The translations under genes were made by a program, and so were the position numbers. Shown one piece after another: positions 54,461 to 64,000 of a stretch of 64,000 nucleotides of DNA. Numbering within the stretch: position 1 is the first letter of the stretch; every line of letters begins with the position of its first letter. Below the pieces are notes generated by a model. That model was not told where the DNA came from. It saw nothing but the letters and a program-made list of their open reading frames with translations, and searched no databases. Source of the DNA: Kribbella antibiotica (GTDB lineage: Bacteria; Actinomycetota; Actinomycetes; Propionibacteriales; Kribbellaceae). The DNA lies in NCBI RefSeq assembly GCF_004349055.1, contig NZ_SMKX01000006.1:1-64000 (forward strand), in the 5' to 3' direction.

Positions 54461-54500
54461 GAAACAGATCGGTTTACGCTCTGGGAAACAGATCGGTTTC
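54461..54500. promoter_or_regulatory. Tandem TetR operators
   Basis: GAAACAGATCGGTTTA (54461-54476) and GAAACAGATCGGTTTC (54485-54500) are two near-identical inverted repeats 24 bp apart. They lie between divergent tetR and SDR genes. The second ends 21 bp before the SDR ATG. Confidence 0.8.
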
Positions 54501-54521
54501 CATTTCACTCAGGAGCAGCTC

Positions 54522-55226
54522 ATGACCGCATTGCAAGGCGCCGTCGTTCTCGTCACCGGCGGACAGCGTGGTATCGGCAAGGCTCTGGTCGACGACCTGC
54601 TGGCCCGCGGGGTCGCCAAGGTCTACGCGACAGCCCGTACGCCGAAGCCGAGCGCCGACCCACGCGTCGTACCGCTCCCGCTGGAGGTCACCGACGCAGC
54701 GTCGGTCGCCGCCCTGGCAGCGGCGGCGCCTGATGTGACAGTGCTCATCAACAACGCTGGTGCGAGCGCGCCAGACAGCTACCTGGACGCACCGACCGAC
54801 GACCTGCGTGCCGTCTTCGAGGCGAACTTCTTCGGCCCGTTGGAGGTCACCAAGGCCTTCGTCCCGATCATCGAGCGCAACGGCGGCGGCCACATCCTGA
54901 ACGCGCACTCCGCGCTGTCCTGGGTCGCGCGGCACGGCGTCTACTCGGCCACCAAGGCGGCCTTCTGGCTCCAGTCGAACTCGCTGCGCGTCGAACTGCT
55001 GAATCGTGGCGTCGGTGTCACCGGACTGCACATGGGGTACGTCGACACCGACATGACCGAAGGCATCTCCGGTCCGAAGACTTCGCCGAAGGACGTCGCC
55101 AAGCAGGCGCTCGACGGGATCGAGTCCGGCGCCTACGAGGTGCTCGCCGACGACACTGCGCGGTGGGCGAAGCAGTCGGTCTCCGGTGACCTCGCGGCGG
55201 CGTATCCCGAGCTGCAGAAGAGCTGA
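54522..55226 (+). CDS. TetR-controlled short-chain dehydrogenase/reductase
   Basis: The 234-residue SDR has VVLVTGGQRGIGKALVDDLL, INNAG, the catalytic Ser in NAHSALSW and YSATK. Length and motifs are complete. It has AGGAG before ATG 54522. The twin TetR sites upstream imply induction by a small molecule, perhaps an aldehyde or quinone. The substrate is unknown. Confidence 0.9.
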   Translation: MTALQGAVVLVTGGQRGIGKALVDDLLARGVAKVYATARTPKPSADPRVVPLPLEVTDAASVAALAAAAPDVTVLINNAGASAPDSYLDAPTDDLRAVFEANFFGPLEVTKAFVPIIERNGGGHILNAHSALSWVARHGVYSATKAAFWLQSNSLRVELLNRGVGVTGLHMGYVDTDMTEGISGPKTSPKDVAKQALDGIESGAYEVLADDTARWAKQSVSGDLAAAYPELQKS

Positions 55227-55364
55227 CAACGCGGTGTCATGAGTCAGGCCATTGGGCGCAGGGTTTGGACCGCTGACCGCAGGAGTGTGGTCCGGCCCGA
55301 GCTTGGGGCCAGGTTGTCGCCTACCAAAGGGTCTGACAACCGCCCCGCCCCCGGAGGTCCGCCC

Positions 55365-57410
55365 ATGCCTCGACGTCTTTTTGCTGTGTCTGTCATAGCC
55401 ACCCTGCTGGCTTCGACGGTCACAGTGCAGGCCCATGCTGTCCTGCCTGCACTCCGAGATCCCGGAACCGGATGTGCAGCCGCAGCAGTCGGCTACACAC
55501 CCATCCTGCAGCTGACACTGCCCGAGCGCGCCGGCTGGCTCGACCGGGAGCTGCCGTACACGCTGGACCGCCGTACCGAGGTGGGGTCGAACTTCGACCG
55601 CGTCGGCTACTGCCTCGAGCTGAACGGGCCCGACGGGCCGCAGCGGGTCTGGACCGCGATGGAGCCGTTCTCAGCGGACGCCCGCACCATCGGACTGCCC
55701 ACTAAGGCCGGACAGGTCACCAGGCAGCGCGTCGACGACCTTGAGGTCGCGTCGAACGTGCCGAACGTGACCACTGGGCTTGGACAGACCGGCTACCTGG
55801 AGATGTGGCCGAACACCTACGCCGAACAGACCAGTACTCAGGTAGCGAACACCTCTCCGATCACGTTCGACGTGGACGACAGCCCGACCACAGGTGCTTA
55901 CGGGTCGTTCCAGATCTCGCAGGTCGGCGGGACGCGACCATCTGGCGCGGCTGCGAAGACAGTGCTGGCGATCAACTCCTTCACGCAGCCGGCCGACGTA
56001 CCGCTATCGATCGGCATCGGAACGGCTGCTTCTGGGCAACCGGACTGGACGTTCGCCAACAACTCGGCGCGGTACACCCAGCGGAAGCTGACTGCGTTCG
56101 TCCGGACATCCCTGGTGAGTCTGTCCGAGGCGCCGCAGGACCGGCAGCTCATCCCACGCGACGCTGCGAACGGCGCCAACGTCGCGGTGGCCGGGCGGAT
56201 CACTGACCCTGCTGTCAGCCAGGTGCAGCTGCGGGTGACCAGCCTTGGGCACACCGACACGTACACCTCGCAGTCCCGCGACTTCCGGTTCACTCCGCGG
56301 ATCAACGCGGCGCTGCAGGAGTACACCTTCGAACTGCGTGCGATTGGCAGCGGAATCGATCGCGTGGTCGCTCGCCGTACTGGTGTGGTTTCTGGAGACG
56401 TGTATGTGATCCAGGGGCAGTCCAACGCGGAGGCGGCCAAGTTCAACGGCGCTGCGAATGGCGAGGAGTCGCCATGGCTGCGCAGCTACGGCACTCCAAC
56501 CTCGGACGGACAGATCTCCGGAGCAGACCGGGTCTGGCACTACGCGACTGGTGACGTGACAGTGCAGTCCGGCTCGGTCGGCCAGTGGGCAATCCGGATG
56601 GGTCGCCGGATCGTCGACACGTACAAGGTGCCGGTGGCGATCGTCCAGGGAGCGCATGGTGGTCAGCCGATCAGCTTCTTCCAGCGGAACGACGCCACCC
56701 CGGATGACCTCACCACCAACTACGGACGACTGCGCACGCGGCTCAAGGCAGCTGGTGTGATCGGTTCGATCCGCGGAGTGCTCTGGTATCAAGGCGAGAG
56801 CGACAACGACAACGCAGCCGTGCACGTGACTGGATTCCGCGCTCTGCTGGCGGACTGGCGAGCCGACTTCGGTACGGCGACCCGGTACTACGTGAACCAG
56901 GTCCGCACGTCGCCGTGCAACAACACCACCAGCATCAACCTGCGTGAGGCGCAGCGGGCCCTCGGCGACACCGATGGCGTCGTACTGCTCTCTACTAACG
57001 GGCTGTCTGGACACGACGGCTGCCACTACGCGTACCTCGGCGGCTACCGCGACCTGGGCGACCACAACTTCGCAGTGATCGCCCGCGACCTGTACGGCGG
57101 CTCCTCGGCCGGCGTCTCGGCGCCGAACCCGGCCAGTGTCACTGCGAGTGGCACACAGCTCGTGGTGAAGCTGCGGACGACTGACCCGCTCACGGTGGCT
57201 GCTGGCTCGGCTGCTGACTTCCGGGTCGAGGGCGCTGCGGTGACGGTGTCCTCGGTGGCCTACCGGACCGACGGGAGTCTGGTGCTCACACTGTCTGGGC
57301 CGGCAACCGGAGTGACCGCTTTGGTCTACCAGAGCCACATCGGCTCCGGACCGTGGATCGCGAACGCTTCCGGGACCGGACTGCTCGCGTTCCGACTGCG
57401 GGTTAGCTGA
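55365..57410 (+). CDS. Secreted SGNH carbohydrate esterase (SASA type)
   Basis: The 681-residue protein has a signal peptide (MPRRLFAVSVIATLLASTVTVQAHA). An N-terminal beta-rich region (~30-340) precedes an SGNH domain with nucleophile block VIQGQSNAEA, the GVLWYQGESD block and a C-terminal HDGCHYAYLGG Asp/His block. This matches the sialate-O-acetylesterase (SASA) family that removes acetyl groups from glycans. The last ~100 residues are another beta-sandwich. ATG 55365 has GGAGGT six bases upstream; the frame is open further up but lacks a signal. Confidence 0.82.
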   Translation: MPRRLFAVSVIATLLASTVTVQAHAVLPALRDPGTGCAAAAVGYTPILQLTLPERAGWLDRELPYTLDRRTEVGSNFDRVGYCLELNGPDGPQRVWTAMEPFSADARTIGLPTKAGQVTRQRVDDLEVASNVPNVTTGLGQTGYLEMWPNTYAEQTSTQVANTSPITFDVDDSPTTGAYGSFQISQVGGTRPSGAAAKTVLAINSFTQPADVPLSIGIGTAASGQPDWTFANNSARYTQRKLTAFVRTSLVSLSEAPQDRQLIPRDAANGANVAVAGRITDPAVSQVQLRVTSLGHTDTYTSQSRDFRFTPRINAALQEYTFELRAIGSGIDRVVARRTGVVSGDVYVIQGQSNAEAAKFNGAANGEESPWLRSYGTPTSDGQISGADRVWHYATGDVTVQSGSVGQWAIRMGRRIVDTYKVPVAIVQGAHGGQPISFFQRNDATPDDLTTNYGRLRTRLKAAGVIGSIRGVLWYQGESDNDNAAVHVTGFRALLADWRADFGTATRYYVNQVRTSPCNNTTSINLREAQRALGDTDGVVLLSTNGLSGHDGCHYAYLGGYRDLGDHNFAVIARDLYGGSSAGVSAPNPASVTASGTQLVVKLRTTDPLTVAAGSAADFRVEGAAVTVSSVAYRTDGSLVLTLSGPATGVTALVYQSHIGSGPWIANASGTGLLAFRLRVS

Positions 57411-57435
57411 GCGCTCGGCGATCGGCGTACTGGGG

Positions 57436-57756
57436 TCAGGCCAGTACGTCGGTCGCCTTGTGGCTGCGGTCGACGCCCTCCAGCACCATCGTGATGCCGT
57501 CCGAGTTCTTCGTGCGCAGCGGGAGAATCGCCTGGTAGGCGGGTGATTCGTACCAGCCGAGAACACTCGCCCGGTCGGGGAACTCGATCACGATCAGCGT
57601 CCCCGCCCACTCGCCTTCCAGGTACTCCGGCTGCTTGCCGTGGATGATGAAGTGGCCGTCGTACGGCGCGAGGGTGGCGTCGATGCGGGCCAGGTAGTCG
57701 GCGATGTCGGCGCCGAGCTGGACGTTCTGCAGGTTGGCGATCGCGTAGTGGGTCAT
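57436..57756 (-). CDS. DUF1330 family protein
   Basis: From ATG 57756 the product has 106 residues with a ferredoxin-like DUF1330 pattern (IADYLARIDATLAPYDGHFIIHG, LIVIEFPDRASVLGWYESPAYQAILPLR). GGAGG lies eight bases upstream, which favours this start over ATG 57810. The function is unknown. It is divergent from the membrane kinase gene. Confidence 0.85.
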   Translation of the reverse strand: MTHYAIANLQNVQLGADIADYLARIDATLAPYDGHFIIHGKQPEYLEGEWAGTLIVIEFPDRASVLGWYESPAYQAILPLRTKNSDGITMVLEGVDRSHKATDVLA

Positions 57757-57846
57757 GGCCTCAGCCTCCGCTGCGGAGCGCGTTCCGGCGATTACCTCCG
57801 AGGTCATCATGGCTGGTTGATCTGCTCTCGACGTACAGTCGATGGC

Positions 57847-59838
<1,992 letters not shown>

Positions 59839-59862
59839 CGGGGATGTCGCCGGACCGATCCG

Positions 59863-61143
59863 TTAGAGCTGGACCATTTGGGAGCGTTCCGGGCCTACGC
59901 CGACCGCGGAGATGCGGGCGCCGCTGAGGGACTCGACGGCTCGGACGTAGGTCTGGGCTGCCTTGGGGAGGTCTTCGAAGCTGCGGCAGCCGGTGATGTC
60001 TTCGGACCAGCCGTCGAACTCTTCGTAGATCGGGGTGGCGTGGTGGAAGTCGGTCTGGGTCATCGGCATCTCTTCGTGCCGGACGCCGTTCACGTCGTAC
60101 GCGACGCAGACCGGGATCTTGTCGCGGCCGGTGAGGGTGTCGAGCTTGGTGAGGACGAAGTCGGAGACACCGTTGACGCGGGCGGCGTAGCGCGCGATGA
60201 CCGTGTCGTACCAGCCACAGCGGCGCGGACGACCGGTCGTCGTACCGAACTCGAAGCCCTGCTGGCGCAGCCACTCGCCGTCGGCATCCAGGAGCTCGGT
60301 CGGGAACGGGCCCTCACCCACACGGGTCGTGTAGGCCTTCACAACCGCCATCACGCGGTCGATGCGGGTCGGCGGGATACCTGTGCCAGTGCAGGCGCCG
60401 GCGGAGATCGCGTTCGAGGAGGTGACGAACGGGTACGTCCCGTGGTCCACATCCAGCAGTGTGGCCTGGCCGGCCTCCATGAGGACGGTCTTGCCGTCGT
60501 CCAGCGCCTTGTTCAGCAGGAGGCTGGTGTCGGCGACCATGGGACGGAGGCGGTCGGCATACCCGAGCAGCTCGTCCAGGACCTCGCGGATCTCGACAGC
60601 ACGCCGGTTGTAGACCTTCACCAGCAGGTGGTTCTTCTGCTCCAGCGCCGCGGAGACCTTCTGCTCCAGGATCTTCTCGTCGTACAGGTCCTGGACGCGG
60701 ATACCGATCCGGTTCATCTTGTCGGCGTACGTCGGCCCGATCCCGCGGCCCGTCGTACCGATCTTGCGGCTGCCGAGGAAGCGCTCGGCGACCTTGTCGA
60801 GGGTCCGGTTGTACGGCGGGATCAGGTGCGCGCTCGCGCTGACCACCAGCCGGGACGTGTCGACGCCGCGCGCCTCGAGCGCCTCCAGCTCCTCGAACAG
60901 CACCCCGAGGTCGACAACGACCCCGTTGCCGATCACCGGCGTCACACCGGGGGTCAGGATCCCGCTCGGCAGCAGGTGCAGCGCGTACTTCTCGGTTCCG
61001 ATCACGACCGTGTGGCCGGCGTTGTTCCCGCCGTTGAACTTGACCACGTAGTCGATGACCGCCCCGGTGTTGCCGAGCAGATCGGTCGCCTTACCCTTGC
61101 CCTCATCGCCCCACTGGGCGCCGACGAGCACGATTGCGGGCAT
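59863..61143 (-). CDS. purA: Adenylosuccinate synthetase
   Basis: The 426-residue enzyme makes adenylosuccinate from IMP, aspartate and GTP. It starts [18 protein letters not shown] with the P-loop-like motif and catalytic Asp13. NNAGHTVV provides His41, and [30 protein letters not shown] and [10 protein letters not shown] are later signatures. ATG 61143 has GGAGGG upstream; the frame is open to 61182 without conserved residues. It lies apart from the other pur genes. Confidence 0.97.
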   Translation of the reverse strand: MPAIVLVGAQWGDEGKGKATDLLGNTGAVIDYVVKFNGGNNAGHTVVIGTEKYALHLLPSGILTPGVTPVIGNGVVVDLGVLFEELEALEARGVDTSRLVVSASAHLIPPYNRTLDKVAERFLGSRKIGTTGRGIGPTYADKMNRIGIRVQDLYDEKILEQKVSAALEQKNHLLVKVYNRRAVEIREVLDELLGYADRLRPMVADTSLLLNKALDDGKTVLMEAGQATLLDVDHGTYPFVTSSNAISAGACTGTGIPPTRIDRVMAVVKAYTTRVGEGPFPTELLDADGEWLRQQGFEFGTTTGRPRRCGWYDTVIARYAARVNGVSDFVLTKLDTLTGRDKIPVCVAYDVNGVRHEEMPMTQTDFHHATPIYEEFDGWSEDITGCRSFEDLPKAAQTYVRAVESLSGARISAVGVGPERSQMVQL

Positions 61144-61455
61144 CTCAGCCCTCCTCTTCACGCGTCGGCCCGCGGCCCTCACGACGTGCGGCAGCCGGAC
61201 GCTGGAAACGGTGAAGCCCGGAGACGTTCACCGGCGGTTCATCGGCAACGTACCCAGGCTCTTACGACCGAAGCCTACCGGACGCCGGTCCACCTGCTGA
61301 GTTCATCGCGCTGAGCGCGGAGGCGACCACTTGAAGTAAGTGTTTCATCGTCTGACGGGTTGCCAATTTCCGTGATCACGTGCACACTCTTAGTCAGCGG
61401 CCCGCCGAAACTGCCGCAGGGGACGGTTCCGGCGGGCCGCTTCCTTATGCCGTCT
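61144..61455. other. Intergenic region upstream of purA
   Basis: This 312-bp space holds the purA upstream region and the terminator at 61396-61441. A short CACTT-gaagt-AAGTG palindrome lies near 61333. I see no supported gene, RNA gene or riboswitch. Confidence 0.5.
61396..61441 (-). terminator. Large hairpin terminator after VOC gene
   Basis: AGCGGCCCGCCG (61396-61407) pairs with CGGCGGGCCGCT (61430-61441). Partial inner pairing continues (AAC/GTT). It lies 15 bp after the VOC-protein stop. Confidence 0.7.
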
Positions 61456-61956
61456 TTAGGCGAGTTCTGAAGGGTTGGCATCGAGCCATTCCTGGACCCG
61501 CCGCTCGGCCTCTTCACGGCTCACATCCTCGACCTTCGTCAGGATCGCCCAGCGATGCCCGAACGGATCGATCACCGTCCCGAACCGGTCCCCGGTCATG
61601 AAGGTCTGCACCGCCTCCACCGCCTTCGCGCCGGCCGCGATCGCCTTCGCGTACGTCGCATCCACGTCCGGCACGTAGTGGACGAGCGAGGAGTGCACCC
61701 ACTCGCCGTTCGGCGCCCGCAGGCCGATCTGCGGCATCTGGTCGCTGAGCTGCAGCATCGAGTTCCCGATCAGCAGTTCGGCCTGTCCGACCCGCCCGTC
61801 CGGCATGTCCTGCCGGCTGCGCACCTGCGCCCCGAACGCTTCCTCGTAGAACGCGATCGCTTTCGGGCCGTCCGGAACCGCCAGGTACGGCGTGAGTGAG
61901 TGGTAACCGTCGGGGATGGGCTTGACTACGCTGTTTTTGTCGGTGTCCGTCGTCAT
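61456..61956 (-). CDS. VOC-family (PhnB/glyoxalase-like) protein
   Basis: The 166-residue protein has the VOC beta-alpha-beta-beta-beta fold: PYLAVPDGPKAIAFYEEAFGAQ, GQAELLIGNSMLQLSDQ and VIDPFGHRWAILTKVEDVS. It resembles the PhnB-like subgroup with a weak metal site. ATG 61956 is preferred over a TTG at 61968. It is divergent from an AraC-type regulator, a pairing often seen for these proteins. The substrate is unknown. Confidence 0.88.
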   Translation of the reverse strand: MTTDTDKNSVVKPIPDGYHSLTPYLAVPDGPKAIAFYEEAFGAQVRSRQDMPDGRVGQAELLIGNSMLQLSDQMPQIGLRAPNGEWVHSSLVHYVPDVDATYAKAIAAGAKAVEAVQTFMTGDRFGTVIDPFGHRWAILTKVEDVSREEAERRVQEWLDANPSELA

Positions 61957-62012
61957 GCTGGTAGTCAACCCGCCGACCGCCGGACCGGTCTTGTAAGAAA
62001 GCGACAGCCACT

Positions 62013-62834
62013 GTGAGCACTCCTTCGGACAGCGAGAAGGGCATCCTGCACCCGCGGGAGCAGGCCCGGCACCGCACGCTGAGCCGGCTCGCCCCCGGCC
62101 CTGGCGCTGAGCGCTTCGTGGAGTGGTACTGGATCGTCGAGTGGGATCTGGACGAGCCCTACACCGCCGAGGTGCTGCCGTTTCCCAGCGTGAACGTCAC
62201 CTTCGAGCAGCCGGGCGGTGCGTTCGTGAACGGCGTCTACACGCGCAAGTTCGAGCGGCAACTGACCGGCCGCGGCCGGGTGTTCGGGGTGAAGTTCTGG
62301 GCCGGCGGATTCGGAGCCGTGACCGGGCTGGATGTCGGCTCCCTCAGCGACCAGGTGCTCCCGCTGACCGCAGTCTTCCCTGACGGCGATCGGCTGGCTG
62401 ACCTCATCTTCGCCGAGGAGTCCGACGTACGGCGTCGTGCTGTGTTCGAGGCGTTCTTGCGCGACCACCTGGCTCCGCCAGACGCGTCGTACGAGCTGGT
62501 CCGCGACATCGTCACCGCCATGGCCACAGACCGCTCGCTGGCGCGAGTGGACGAGGTCACGGAGCGTTTCGGCATACCGATCCGCACCCTGCAACGCCTC
62601 TTCCGCCGGTACGTCGGCGTCGGGCCCAAGTGGGTGCTGCGCCGCTACCGCCTGCATGACGGCGCCGAGCTGCTGGCGCGCGGCGACGTCACCGAGCTCG
62701 CCGCGCTCTCGACCGCACTCGGCTACTTCGACCAGGCGCATTTCTCGAAGGAGTTCAAACAGCAGATCGGCCTGGCCCCGGCCGAGTACGCGCTCCGGGC
62801 CCAGGCCGAACGTGCCGTCACCGCCTATCGCTGA
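62013..62834 (+). CDS. AraC-family transcriptional regulator
   Basis: The 273-residue regulator has an N-terminal effector domain (~20-150, DUF6597-like, WYWIVEWDL, VNGVYTRKFERQL, GVKFWAGGFGAV). A C-terminal double helix-turn-helix follows (VTERFGIPIRTLQRLFRRYVGVGPKWVLRRYRLHDGAE, STALGYFDQAHFSKEFKQQIGLAPAEY). The start is GTG 62013, on the opposite strand to the VOC gene 56 bp away. It may control that gene. Confidence 0.9.
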   Translation: MSTPSDSEKGILHPREQARHRTLSRLAPGPGAERFVEWYWIVEWDLDEPYTAEVLPFPSVNVTFEQPGGAFVNGVYTRKFERQLTGRGRVFGVKFWAGGFGAVTGLDVGSLSDQVLPLTAVFPDGDRLADLIFAEESDVRRRAVFEAFLRDHLAPPDASYELVRDIVTAMATDRSLARVDEVTERFGIPIRTLQRLFRRYVGVGPKWVLRRYRLHDGAELLARGDVTELAALSTALGYFDQAHFSKEFKQQIGLAPAEYALRAQAERAVTAYR

Positions 62835-64000
62835 GGACTGCGAACCACGATGCTCGGCGGCTTCGGCTGCACCATGTCCTGGCCGATGAAGAAGCTCGGG
62901 TGTGGCGGCTGGTTGTACGCCGTGTTCTGCCACGCCACACCCAGCCGGTAGACCGGGTCGTGCATCAACGTGTGCAGCCGCCGATCGGTCGGATGCGGGG
63001 TGCTGTAGATCCGGAGCTCCGAGCTGTCCGCACTGCGCCAGGCAATCTCCTCACGCCAGTCGCCGAACAGGTCGGCCTGGATCACCGGCGTACCTTTCGT
63101 CCCGTTGTTGGAGCGGGCTCCAGGGTCGGCGAGCAGGACGTTGGTGGAGCTCGTTTCCCAGTCCCACTTGGCGATCGTCGGCGTCCCGGTCAGTGTGGTG
63201 GTGTTCCAGTCGTGGTCCACGATCTCGCGCAGCGGATCGCCGTCCCACCAGGCCAGGAAGTTGGCTGCCGGGATCGTCGTCGACACCAGCTCGCCGGTGG
63301 CGGACTTGAGCTGGCCGACCCGGGAGTTCCAGGCCGCATCACCGCCGACCGCCCATCCCTCGGCGCCCGGGTGGCGCGGATCGATGTCGCCGGCCGCGGC
63401 CCGGCCGGTGTCCTTGGTGGCAGGGATGTCCCAGATGATTGCGCCGGTCCGGGCGTCGCGCATCGTGGCACCACGGTTGCCACTTTGCCCCATGGACTCG
63501 TGCGCCGCGAAGACCTCCAGCCCCGGGCGGGCCGGAATCAGGTCACTGACGTGCAGCGCGTCGCCATGCCCGAGACCCGTGCTGTACAACAGTTTCCCGT
63601 TGTCGTCGACGGTCATCGAGCCGAACACGATCTCGTCCTTGCCATCGGCATCGGCATCGGCCACCGACAGGTTGTGGTTGCCCATCCCGTAGCCGCCCTC
63701 GCTGCCCTTGTCGTTGGTGTCGAACACCCAGCGCTGTTGCAGCTTCCCGCCGACGAAGTCGTACGCCGCCAGTACGGTCCGGGTGTAGTAGCCGCGGCTG
63801 AACACGACGCTCGGGTGTTCGCCGTCCAGATATGCGACACCGGCCAGGAATCGGTCGACCCGGTTGCCGTAGGCATCTCCCCAGGACCCGACATCACCCC
63901 GCGCCGGCGTGTAGTCCACGGTGTCCAGGACCTTGCCGGTCGAGCCTTCGAAGACGCTCAGGAACTCGGGTCCGGTCAGGACGTACCCGCTGCTGTTGCG
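62825..64000 (-). CDS. PL11 rhamnogalacturonan lyase (partial)
   Basis: The C-terminal 391 residues lie in the window; the gene continues beyond 64000, where the frame is still open. The sequence matches the beta-propeller lyase family PL11 (YesW/YesX): EFLSVFEGSTGKVL, MGNHNLSVADADADGKDEIVFGSM, GHGDALHVSDLIPARPGLEVFAAHE, FGDWREEIAWR and PSFFIGQDMVQPKPP. Repeated Asp-rich DADADGKDE loops would bind calcium. It cuts rhamnogalacturonan I and fits with the GH105 and SGNH esterase nearby. Its last 10 bases overlap the end of the AraC gene. Confidence 0.9.
   Translation of the reverse strand, partial: RNSSGYVLTGPEFLSVFEGSTGKVLDTVDYTPARGDVGSWGDAYGNRVDRFLAGVAYLDGEHPSVVFSRGYYTRTVLAAYDFVGGKLQQRWVFDTNDKGSEGGYGMGNHNLSVADADADGKDEIVFGSMTVDDNGKLLYSTGLGHGDALHVSDLIPARPGLEVFAAHESMGQSGNRGATMRDARTGAIIWDIPATKDTGRAAAGDIDPRHPGAEGWAVGGDAAWNSRVGQLKSATGELVSTTIPAANFLAWWDGDPLREIVDHDWNTTTLTGTPTIAKWDWETSSTNVLLADPGARSNNGTKGTPVIQADLFGDWREEIAWRSADSSELRIYSTPHPTDRRLHTLMHDPVYRLGVAWQNTAYNQPPHPSFFIGQDMVQPKPPSIVVRSPQR

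Noticed and set aside
59878-61314. A 478-codon plus-strand frame opposite purA
   Set aside because: Antisense shadow of a fully conserved purA.

Overview
The window is high-GC DNA with frequent GTG and TTG starts, many 1-4 nt gene overlaps, Tat-type secreted glycan enzymes, an IdeR/DmdR-type iron box, and purine genes organised as purS-purQ-(membrane protein)-purL, purC, purD-purB and purA. This fits a soil actinomycete. The style of the proteins suggests Kribbella or a close relative in Propionibacteriales, which is an inference from family resemblance and not a search result. I see no rRNA, tRNA, CRISPR array, transposase or prophage gene.

Layout. 1-3.8 kb: a GH127-type beta-L-arabinofuranosidase divergent from a LacI regulator. 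3.8-9.7 kb: DUF1707 protein, then the purS-purQ-membrane phosphatase-like-purL operon. 9.8-13.5 kb: a tightly overlapping padR-ABC-FtsX-CDP-alcohol transferase-small membrane protein operon. 13.5-19.8 kb: purC, a flavin monooxygenase, a small cysteine-containing secreted protein, an ABC/FtsX pair and a TetR regulator. 19.8-26.2 kb: membrane proteins, a glycosyltransferase cluster (GT2-GtrA fusion plus a PMT-type transferase) and a second flavoprotein. 26.2-28.9 kb: purD-purB. 29-32.2 kb: UgpAEB-like sugar-phosphate importer without its own ATPase. 32.2-36.5 kb: secreted and membrane proteins, MarR, hydrolase, acetyltransferase, FKBP, DUF2238. 36.8-43.0 kb: a two-gene operon, described next. 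43.2-47.2 kb: iron-siderophore ABC genes and a siderophore-interacting reductase under an iron box. 47.1-50.8 kb: acyl-CoA synthetase and SDR with a divergent PucR regulator. 50.9-64 kb: polysaccharide-active enzymes (alginate-lyase-like, GH105, SGNH esterase, PL11) mixed with TetR/SDR, a membrane Ser/Thr kinase, purA, a VOC protein and an AraC regulator.

The most unusual locus is 36822-43003. A soluble M48-type zinc protease (HExxH...ExxAD) overlaps by 4 nt a 1675-residue protein. That protein joins a kinase C-lobe that has lost its HRD and DFG residues, a DUF4011 domain, a split superfamily 1 helicase and a Vsr/MTES_1575-like nuclease. The helicase-nuclease part resembles the anti-phage protein Hhe; the protease and the pseudokinase lobe are additions I do not know from a described system. 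The operon is bracketed by long palindromic DNA: a 167-bp hairpin with perfect 14-bp terminal inverted repeats 10 bp upstream of it, and a nested palindrome just downstream. A second member of the upstream hairpin family lies at 4283-4444.

Many regulators are divergent from their presumed targets, and several intergenic spaces carry clear palindromic operators (LacI, PadR, MarR, TetR, IdeR and unassigned). Several of these overlap leaderless-type promoters.
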